Origin: CAZTCJ01 sp964612085
Lineage (GTDB): Bacteria; Pseudomonadota; Alphaproteobacteria; JAJFIK01
Length of the DNA: 13,461 nt
NCBI GenBank assembly: GCA_964612085.1
Contig: CAZTCJ010000097.1
Location: forward strand, 1 to 13,461
Reading direction: 5' to 3'
Position 1 is the stretch's first letter, and the number at the start of each line of letters is the position of its first letter. The position numbers and the translations under genes were made by a program. Under the pieces are notes generated by a model, which was given only the letters and a program-made list of their open reading frames with translations, was not told the origin of the DNA and made no database searches. Shown here one piece after another: positions 1 through 5,988 of the stretch.

Positions 1-260
1 CGGTCGCCCTGCCATTCGCCAGCCGCCTCGGAATAGAGGCCCCAATGGATGAACATGCCGAACCGGGCTTGTTCGAACCATTCGGTTTTGGCTGGCGCAG
101 ACGACGGACCTGCGTCCACAGGGCCGGCAGCCACGGGCTCTTGAAGCAAGACCCCAGAGATCAGCGCGAGTAAACCTCCCGCGACCCGCGTCCTGAACCG
201 CGATGCCGAAGGACGGCCTCGCTCAGAATGGCTTATGCGCCTAGAATTCGTTGAAGCCAC
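1..260 (-). CDS. Alpha-L-fucosidase, GH29, N-terminal part (cut by window edge)
   Basis: Secreted exo-glycosidase expected to release terminal L-fucose from fuco-oligosaccharides. Only about 86 residues are in the window. They hold a hydrophobic signal segment (about residues 30-46, VAGGLLALISGVLL) and then TEWFEQARFGMFIHWGLYS, the hallmark start of the GH29 catalytic barrel; the HWG histidine and tryptophan lie in the fucose pocket of the family. The start is inferred to be GTG at 258-260. It is the only ATG, GTG or TTG between an in-frame stop at 273-275 and the signal segment, and AAGGG sits seven bases upstream. This start overlaps the end of the preceding esterase gene by 28 bp, which points to translational coupling. 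The N-region before the hydrophobic core is long and basic (about 27 residues), slightly unusual for a Sec signal. The catalytic nucleophile lies outside the window. Family call is strong; exact linkage specificity is unknown. Confidence 0.88.
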   Translation of the reverse strand, partial: MASTNSRRISHSERGRPSASRFRTRVAGGLLALISGVLLQEPVAAGPVDAGPSSAPAKTEWFEQARFGMFIHWGLYSEAAGEWQGD

Positions 261-1129
261 GCGTGCACCCTTTCAAGCAGGCTCTGGCCGTTGTCTGTCG
301 GCGTTTCTTGCAAAAGGGTCGGATAGCCCAGCGAATGTCGAAGGCCCTCGAGCGCTATCACCTCGCTTTCGACTCCCCGAGCCGCGAGCGCGTCCCTCGC
401 CCGTATGCTCTCCGCAAAATCGATCCGCTCATCCGCTGTTCCGTGGGCGAACAGCGCTGGGACCGACCGGTCGTCCGGAATCTTGGCCTCCAGACCGTAA
501 AGACCGCCGGCAAAGGAGACGACGGCAGCCGGCTTCGGCAGGTTGCCGAAAATATCGAACGGTGCGTAGGTCGCAATCAGCGTGGTGACCGCCCCGGCCG
601 AGCCACCGGACAGAATGATCCGGCTCGTATCGAATCCGAAGTCCTCCGCATGTGCAGTCACCCAGCCGACGAGCGTTGCGAGATCCTCCAATGCAACTGT
701 CATCAGCGGCACGAGTTCGGAAATCTCTTCATCGTCGGCAAAATGGGCGGCAAGCACGGCCTGACGATCGTTCGAAGCCGGCGCGATGACTGGATCGTCG
801 CCGCGAAGCCGATAGTTGAAGGCAATCGCCGCATAGCCTTGCCCGGCAAACCACTCCATCGTGCTGATCTGGCGCGGCAGCCAATCCTTGGACCCGTTCT
901 CCCAGCGCCCGCCATGCATGTAGATCAGGACCGGAAGCGCTCCGGCCGGAGCCGATGGCCTGTAAAGATCGAGCGACAGTTCCTTATCGCCGGCTTCCGT
1001 CTTGCCGACGCCATAGACGATGTCTTTTTCAATGCTGATCGCGTTGGAGGGATCAGCCGCCCGCGCTTCTCCAAGTGGTCCAAGCAGGACGACACCGAAA
1101 GCAAGTAAAAAAGCCAGCATACGGATCAT
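233..1129 (-). CDS. Secreted alpha/beta-hydrolase esterase (BD-FAE / acetylxylan esterase-like)
   Basis: This 298-residue exported serine hydrolase probably removes acyl groups from a glycan; the substrate is inferred from context. Residues 1-24 form a signal peptide ending AEARA-type (EARA|AD). The fold signatures appear in order: oxyanion HGG at 72-74, nucleophile elbow GGSAG at 175-179 with Ser177, acidic residue Asp233 in GTADERID, and His265 in LRHS. Length fits the small esterase/lipase group related to BD-FAE and polysaccharide deacetylases. The start has GGAGAGG just upstream. The gene lies 62 bp after the TonB receptor, separated by a strong hairpin, and overlaps the fucosidase downstream, so the three are probably one transcript. 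A peptidase of the S9 type is an alternative, but no propeller domain is present. Confidence 0.85.
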   Translation of the reverse strand: MIRMLAFLLAFGVVLLGPLGEARAADPSNAISIEKDIVYGVGKTEAGDKELSLDLYRPSAPAGALPVLIYMHGGRWENGSKDWLPRQISTMEWFAGQGYAAIAFNYRLRGDDPVIAPASNDRQAVLAAHFADDEEISELVPLMTVALEDLATLVGWVTAHAEDFGFDTSRIILSGGSAGAVTTLIATYAPFDIFGNLPKPAAVVSFAGGLYGLEAKIPDDRSVPALFAHGTADERIDFAESIRARDALAARGVESEVIALEGLRHSLGYPTLLQETPTDNGQSLLERVHAWLQRILGA

Positions 1130-1155
1130 GGGTCCTCTCCGAAGATTGGCGGTGT

Positions 1156-1181
1156 GCCGGGGCGCAAGTCAGCGCCCCGGC
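1156..1181 (-). terminator. Intercistronic hairpin after the TonB receptor (attenuator or mRNA 3'-end stabiliser)
   Basis: A perfect 10-bp GC stem (GCCGGGGCGC, loop of six, GCGCCCCGGC) begins 10 bases after the receptor stop codon. No T-run follows it on the transcribed strand, so it is not a classical Rho-independent terminator. Its place between a receptor gene and a downstream enzyme gene suggests partial termination or protection of the receptor mRNA 3' end, giving more receptor than esterase and fucosidase. The stem is seen directly; the role is inference. Confidence 0.6.
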
Positions 1182-1191
1182 GCCTGTCCGA

Positions 1192-3960
1192 TCAGAAGCC
1201 GGCCCGCACCCCGAACAGAACGCGGCGGCCGAAGTCCTCAATCTGGCGCGGCGTCCGCTGGCTACCGAACTCCGCCGTCGTGAACTGGGCCTCATTGAGA
1301 ATATTGATGGCCTCGATCACGATCGCGACATTGTCGTGGATATTGTAGGTCAGATTGCCGTCCAGCGTCGCGAAGGACTGTTCGACGAAACGGTCATTAA
1401 ATGTTCCCTCCGGGGTCGTCAGAAACTCATCGCGCCATGTGTAGGCCAGGCGAACACCAAGGGTTTCCGTCTCGTAATAGCCCTGGAGATTGAAGTTATG
1501 GTTGGACGTGCCGACCAAGATCTCCGGATCGGAATTGTCGACATAGGTGTAGTTCGCAAGGATGCCGGTGTTGCCGAGAATACCAGGCAAGATCCCATCG
1601 AAGGACTGCTGATAGCTGACCTCCACCCCCTTGAGTTTGACGCCCTCCGCATTGGCCGGACGGTTCACGACGAATACCACATCGGACGGAACGCGGGTGC
1701 CATCGCCATTCACAGTGGTGACGGTCAGTGTCCGTGCAGACTGCTCATCGCGGATCAATGTTTCCACATCTTTCCAGAAGCCGGTGACCGAGATCAGTCC
1801 CAGATCGTCGAAATACCATTCGAGAGTCGCATCGATATTGTTCGCAATGAAGGGATCGAGGCCCGGATTGCCGCCGGTAATGGTCTGGGTCTGAACGGCG
1901 GCCGTCGTTGACGGCGAGATCTGTGACAGCGTCGGACGGGTCATCGTCCGGCTGGCGGAGAAGCGCGCCACCAGATCCGCGGTAACGTCGTATTTGAGGT
2001 TCAGGCTCGGCAGGACTGTCGTATAGGAGTTGTCGACGGCGACAGGACCCGCATCGGGTACGACGGTGACATTGCCGAACTCAGGGAACGTCTCAATGCC
2101 GTTCAAGTCAGGGGCGAAGCCGCGCGAGACCTGATCCGTGTAAACAATCCGCACACCCGCATTGCCGCTGAACGCACCTGAACCATTGGCAAAATTGGCC
2201 TTTATATAGCCAGCGATGATGTCCTCTTCGACATCGATCGTGTTTGCGACGTTGGGAGAGATCGAACCGGCAGCCTTCAGTTCCTTGTCGGAGAATTTGG
2301 ACAGAAACTTGCGCGAGTCGGCCGAGAGCCACGACGTGCTCTGAATGGCCGAGCCGCCATAACTGTCCAGAAAGTCTGTCGTCGGCGAGACCCGCCGCAT
2401 GAAGCGCTCGGCACTGATCAGATTCGTGCCGGCCACACGCGGCAACGTCCCGAACAAGGTCTCAGCCTGCGCCGCGTTGATGAGCAGAGACGGACGCTCG
2501 GAGAACTGTTCGCGGTGACCGTAGAAGGCGCCGAATTCGATGAGATCAACACCAAAGACGTCGACCTCCCAATCAACGTCGAATGTACCGTCCAGAGCGT
2601 CATCCTCAAACGGACGGTTAAAGTCGCCATTGATGCTCAAGAGCTGATAGTCGTTCGGCACCGTGCTGGCGTTGCCTTGACCCTGATCACCGTCGAAGAA
2701 GACAGCGCAAAGCTCATCATCGATCGAACAATCATAGCCGGCAGTCACGCGGGCCCGCTGTTCAATGCCCAAGGTTCCAAAGGTCTGCTCAGACGTTGAG
2801 TAGGCCACCTTTGCATCGATATTCAGAGCACCCAAAGTGTAATCCGCACCCGCCGCGAATGACCACGTGTCACCCTGACGATCATTAATGCGATTGTTGC
2901 CGCGCAGGTCGACATTGTCCATCGAAAGTGCCAGTGCGCGCTGGTCCGTTGTACGGCCCGGGCCCAATTCCAGAACTTGGGTGTTACGCGGCGGGACCGC
3001 GCCGACCCAGCGTTTCAGGTTCTGGAAGCTGTCGTGCTCGATATCGAGTTCCGTATAGAAGACCTCCGCATAAAGATTAAGATCCTCTGTTGCTTGATAT
3101 TCCACAACGCCCAGTCCGCTGATACGCTCGCGCACTTCCTGGCTCAAGGTCTGGAACATCGCGAAGGCTGTTTCGCCGCGCGCCGCACCGCCAATCGCTC
3201 CGTTGCCGTCCCAATCGATCTCATAGGATGCCTCGGGCAGGGCGCCCCACGAGTTGCGAACGAAGCCATGAGTTTCGGGCTTGCGTTGCGTATAGGCGAT
3301 TCCGAACGTTACTCCCAGCCTATTGCCTGCAAAAACGTCATTGTAGAGAAGGTTTGCCCGCGGCGATACTTTCTGGGAATTGGATTCATAGGAGCCTTGT
3401 GCCGATATCGAGAAAGTCCGCTCGCCGATATCGAGCGGTCGAGGCGTATTCACGCTCACCGTCCCTGCCAGACCGCCCTCTTGAAGATCCGCAGTTGGCG
3501 ATTTGAAGACATCGATCGACGCGACGAATTCGGACGGCAACGCGTTGAAATCGAAGTTTCGGCTTGCCGGTGTCGCAAAGCCCACCGGTGTCAGCGCCGA
3601 TGCCAGCGACCGGCCGTTGAACTGAACACGTGTGAATTCGCTCGGCAGCCCGCGGATGGTTACGCGGTTTCCTTCGCCGCGTAAACGTTCGATCTGCACC
3701 CCCGTCACGCGCTGCAGAGACTCCGCGATATTCTCGTCGGGGAACTTACCAATCGCTTCGGCCGTAATGGAATCGACGATCGCATCGGCGTTGCGCTTGC
3801 GGTCTATCGCCTGCTCGAGACTGCTACGGATGCCTGTGACGACAATCCGGTCCATATCGTCCGTATCGTCGGCATCCTGCGCATTTGCCCCATTATTGCC
3901 GATCAAAACGATCACTATCACCGATGAACTGATGAGCAGGTTTCGCTTCTGGCTACGCAT
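1192..3960 (-). CDS. TonB-dependent outer-membrane receptor (Xanthomonas/Caulobacter carbohydrate type)
   Basis: This 922-residue protein is an energised outer-membrane importer, here most likely for fucose-containing oligosaccharides. It has a signal peptide (about 1-27, ending GANA|QD), a TonB-box-like IVVTG at 39-43, a plug domain (about 45-175) with ESLQRVTGVQIER and a GNRVTIRGLPSEFTRVQFNG core, then a long barrel ending in FGVRAGF with the terminal Phe typical of outer-membrane barrels. Length and the GKFPDENIAESLQRVTGV wording match the receptor family expanded in Caulobacter, Xanthomonas and relatives for plant and algal glycans. GGAGG lies seven bases before the ATG. The 194-bp leader holds a putative promoter, a dyad and a hairpin. 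No partner SusD-like lipoprotein is present, as expected outside Bacteroidota. The ligand is inferred from the neighbouring genes. Confidence 0.96.
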   Translation of the reverse strand: MRSQKRNLLISSSVIVIVLIGNNGANAQDADDTDDMDRIVVTGIRSSLEQAIDRKRNADAIVDSITAEAIGKFPDENIAESLQRVTGVQIERLRGEGNRVTIRGLPSEFTRVQFNGRSLASALTPVGFATPASRNFDFNALPSEFVASIDVFKSPTADLQEGGLAGTVSVNTPRPLDIGERTFSISAQGSYESNSQKVSPRANLLYNDVFAGNRLGVTFGIAYTQRKPETHGFVRNSWGALPEASYEIDWDGNGAIGGAARGETAFAMFQTLSQEVRERISGLGVVEYQATEDLNLYAEVFYTELDIEHDSFQNLKRWVGAVPPRNTQVLELGPGRTTDQRALALSMDNVDLRGNNRINDRQGDTWSFAAGADYTLGALNIDAKVAYSTSEQTFGTLGIEQRARVTAGYDCSIDDELCAVFFDGDQGQGNASTVPNDYQLLSINGDFNRPFEDDALDGTFDVDWEVDVFGVDLIEFGAFYGHREQFSERPSLLINAAQAETLFGTLPRVAGTNLISAERFMRRVSPTTDFLDSYGGSAIQSTSWLSADSRKFLSKFSDKELKAAGSISPNVANTIDVEEDIIAGYIKANFANGSGAFSGNAGVRIVYTDQVSRGFAPDLNGIETFPEFGNVTVVPDAGPVAVDNSYTTVLPSLNLKYDVTADLVARFSASRTMTRPTLSQISPSTTAAVQTQTITGGNPGLDPFIANNIDATLEWYFDDLGLISVTGFWKDVETLIRDEQSARTLTVTTVNGDGTRVPSDVVFVVNRPANAEGVKLKGVEVSYQQSFDGILPGILGNTGILANYTYVDNSDPEILVGTSNHNFNLQGYYETETLGVRLAYTWRDEFLTTPEGTFNDRFVEQSFATLDGNLTYNIHDNVAIVIEAINILNEAQFTTAEFGSQRTPRQIEDFGRRVLFGVRAGF

Positions 3961-3986
3961 TTCCTCGCCTCCCCTAACGTCTTATT

Positions 3987-4003
3987 GCTGACTATCCGTC
4001 AGC
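3987..4003 (-). promoter_or_regulatory. 17-bp inverted repeat in the receptor 5' leader
   Basis: GCTGAC-GGATA-GTCAGC is a perfect 6-bp inverted repeat with a 5-base centre, ending 26 bases before the receptor ATG and just upstream of the ribosome-binding site. It lies downstream of the putative -10 box, so it may be an RNA hairpin in the leader or a repressor operator acting as a roadblock. The symmetry is seen; the function is inferred. Confidence 0.4.
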
Positions 4004-4052
4004 CCGCATCTTGATTGGGCCGGCGCTGCGACTGTTCAGCCCGCCTGTTTGC

Positions 4053-4080
4053 ATCATAGCCGCTGCGTTCATATACGCAA
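4053..4080 (-). promoter_or_regulatory. Putative promoter of the TonB receptor
   Basis: On the minus strand TTGCGT (4075-4080) and TATGAT (4053-4058) are separated by 16 bp, a plausible housekeeping -35/-10 pair with a good -10 (5 of 6) and a weak -35 (3 of 6). It lies about 95 bp upstream of the receptor start. The dyad TGCGT-TCATAT-ACGCA fills the spacer and overlaps the -35. Prediction by eye only. Confidence 0.4.
4064..4079. promoter_or_regulatory. Candidate operator: dyad TGCGT-TCATAT-ACGCA
   Basis: A 16-bp dyad with perfect 5-bp arms sits inside the putative receptor promoter. Its centre contains TTCATAT, the core of the word shared by the esterase promoter region and the reductase/dehydratase intergenic region. 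The right arm ATACGCA recurs as a direct repeat at 4093-4099, twenty bases away (about two helix turns), with an AT-rich run between. This geometry suits cooperative binding by a dimeric regulator; the link to the other sites is inference. Confidence 0.4.
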
Positions 4081-4154
4081 TGTGTTTTTTAAATACGCAC
4101 GGACTCGCGCCGCCGATACTGCCTGCGCCCACGGTTCACAGCCGGCCGGAACGC

Positions 4155-5807
4155 TCACTCGTCAGTTGAGGTCAAGCAGCTCGGCCGCAACTGGGTCGTA
4201 GCGAAGTAAGGAACGTCCGCGGTGCCGGCACAAAATTCCTCGAGAAGCCCGTCAAGACAATCGAGTTGCGCACCACGGAAGTCCGGCTCCACCACATCCT
4301 GCACCCCTAACGCGAGACTCATCCGTGTGTCGCCGTCGAAACGGGGCCATTCTGTCATGCCGCCCACATTGGGATCGCCGTCGCGCATGAATGCGGCCCA
4401 ACGCGCGCGCAGCGTCCGGGCCCGCGCGCCGTCCTCATCGGTCCAGTACAGGCGCGACTTCGATTGTCCGGGTCGGCCGGCATCGAAGATGAGATGTCCG
4501 TCAAGGCCATGCGGCAGTCCCGGAAAGGCCGAACGGATCGACTCCGGCACATAGGTCAGACGGTAGAGATAAACCGGAGCATGATCATCATGCAGATCAG
4601 CCGTCCGGCGCATGCCCGCCAGCATGGTGAGATCGCTCCAGACCGCCTCCCCGAAAGTCTTGTCATCAAGGTCGCCGTAGAGAGCGCGTAACGTATCGAA
4701 ATGCAGTCCGAACCCGTCCCGAATGGCCTCGATCTCAAGTTGATCCGGCGCATTCCGGCGGGCGATATTGGCTTCGTCCGATGTCACCCCGACAATTAGG
4801 GGCACCTTGGCCTGCCGACCTGCTGCAAAAATCTCTTCGGCAGGAGCAGCGATAAGGTCTCCGTCCACGGCCGGCATGGTCATGCCCATCTCACGCTGCA
4901 GCGCAAGCGCGTCCGGCTCGTAATAGGCCTGCCACGGGACGTCTCTCAACGCCGCGACGGCGTCGTCCCCCTCTCCCAACTCGAAAAATCGGGCATAGGC
5001 CTCTGCCTCCTGCCTCAGCGAGGGGTAGCCATTCTGCTCCGTATTTGGATAGCGATAGCGCCGCGCCGGCGCACTCATGGCGATGACCCGGTGAAACAGG
5101 CCCTCCGCCGCCGATATAGCCATCAAGTTCAGGACCGATGCCGAACCGGCAGAAATCCCCATAATCGTGACAAGATCCGAGTTTCCGCCGAACACAGCGA
5201 TGTTTCGCTGCACCCATTCGAGCGCCGCGATCTGATCCAGAAATCCGTAATTCCCGATTGGCTCGCCCGCAGGCGATCCGAGTGCCGGATGGCCAAAGAA
5301 ACCGTGCCGGGCGACCCGGTAATTGAAGGTCACGACGACGATATCCTGCTCCGCAACGAAGCTGTGACCGTCAAAGCCCGGATTCTCCATGGAGTTGTTT
5401 CGAAACCCGCCGCCATGGATATAGACCAGCACGGGCAGCCGGGCGTCGTCGGCTCGATCCGCTGGGGTGTAGACATTTAGGGTCAGACAATCCTCGGACA
5501 TGTCAGCCCCAAGAGCTTCGAGCGGCGGGTAAGGCGGTTGGGGGCAGGGTGAGCCGAAAGCGGTCGCGTCGCGCACGCCCTCCCAGGCCGCTGCGGGTTG
5601 CGGCGCACGCCAGCGCAAGTCGTCCACGGGCGGGGCGGCAAAGGGCAGGCCCCGATAGGCTTCCACCGACCCCTCGATCACACCCTGGACACGGCCATCG
5701 CTGGTCGCTGCTTGCGGACCGTCCTCAGCCGACGCAGGCGATAAGACATTTGCTCCGTAGACCGATATTGCCAGCGTCAACGCCAGCGCTATTCTGCCTT
5801 GCCACAT
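4155..5807 (-). CDS. Secreted type-B carboxylesterase
   Basis: This 550-residue exported serine esterase is expected to cleave acyl esters, plausibly acetyl groups on the target glycan. It has a signal peptide (1-27, ending SPASA|ED). Family features in order are YRGLPFAAPP near 51-60, the disulfide-linked EDCLTLNVY at 105-113, oxyanion HGGGF at 131-135, nucleophile elbow GISAGS at 217-222 with Ser219, the acidic residue Glu345 in VTSDE, and His433 in LPHG. Length fits the family (about 500-560). The elbow has Ile218 where most type-B esterases have Glu (GESAG). AGGGAGG lies about nine bases before the ATG. Intergenic gaps of 181 bp upstream and 194 bp downstream suggest a single-gene transcript with its own promoter. 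The family is certain; the substrate is inferred. Confidence 0.93.
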   Translation of the reverse strand: MWQGRIALALTLAISVYGANVLSPASAEDGPQAATSDGRVQGVIEGSVEAYRGLPFAAPPVDDLRWRAPQPAAAWEGVRDATAFGSPCPQPPYPPLEALGADMSEDCLTLNVYTPADRADDARLPVLVYIHGGGFRNNSMENPGFDGHSFVAEQDIVVVTFNYRVARHGFFGHPALGSPAGEPIGNYGFLDQIAALEWVQRNIAVFGGNSDLVTIMGISAGSASVLNLMAISAAEGLFHRVIAMSAPARRYRYPNTEQNGYPSLRQEAEAYARFFELGEGDDAVAALRDVPWQAYYEPDALALQREMGMTMPAVDGDLIAAPAEEIFAAGRQAKVPLIVGVTSDEANIARRNAPDQLEIEAIRDGFGLHFDTLRALYGDLDDKTFGEAVWSDLTMLAGMRRTADLHDDHAPVYLYRLTYVPESIRSAFPGLPHGLDGHLIFDAGRPGQSKSRLYWTDEDGARARTLRARWAAFMRDGDPNVGGMTEWPRFDGDTRMSLALGVQDVVEPDFRGAQLDCLDGLLEEFCAGTADVPYFATTQLRPSCLTSTDE

Positions 5808-5860
5808 AATGACCGGCCTCCCTGACCGTACCGACTTCGCGCCGGCCGTTCACATTCTTT

Positions 5861-5889
5861 ACTGTATCGCAGGCGATCAAACAGTTCAA
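5861..5889 (-). promoter_or_regulatory. Putative promoter of the type-B esterase
   Basis: On the minus strand TTGAAC (5884-5889) and TACAGT (5861-5866) are spaced by exactly 17 bp, each matching 4 of 6 consensus positions. They lie about 54 bp upstream of the ATG. The spacer holds a short perfect dyad, ATCGC-AG-GCGAT (5866-5877), and the -35 box overlaps the TTCATATTTGAA palindrome. Prediction by eye. Confidence 0.45.
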
Positions 5890-5900
5890 ATATGAAACAG
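5884..5900. promoter_or_regulatory. Candidate operator: GTTCAAATATGAAACAG (shared motif, copy 1)
   Basis: TTCAAATATGAA (5886-5897) is a near-perfect 12-bp palindrome with one mismatched pair. The 14-bp word CAAATATGAAACAG (5887-5900) is repeated base for base, on the other strand, at 11453-11466. It overlaps the putative esterase -35 box, as expected for a repressor site. A direct repeat AAACAGT also occurs here, at 5879-5885 and 5895-5901. The identity is seen directly; the regulatory role is inferred. Confidence 0.55.
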
Positions 5901-5921
5901 TGCGAGCGATTGCAGTGTCAA

Positions 5922-5946
5922 TCAAAAATAGGGGACGACGAACCCC
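5922..5946 (-). terminator. Possible weak Rho-independent terminator after the sulfatase
   Basis: On the minus strand GGGG, a loop of eight and CCCC are followed by TATTTTTGA, about 45 bases after the sulfatase stop. A second small hairpin (GGCGC, loop of eight, GCGCC; 5949-5966) precedes it. The stems are short, so termination may be partial. It fits the boundary between the catabolic operon and the esterase promoter. Confidence 0.35.
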
Positions 5947-5988
5947 AAGGCGCACTGCCCAGCGCCGGACCCGATACCAAGGCGCGCC

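Noticed and set aside
251..1108. Plus-strand frame of 285 codons opposite the secreted esterase
   Set aside because: It mirrors an esterase with signal peptide and full catalytic triad; the translated product resembles no family.
4128..4157. Small inverted repeat GTTC/GAAC around CCGGCCGGC after the type-B esterase stop
   Set aside because: The stem is only four base pairs with a long loop and no T-run, so I do not call a terminator.
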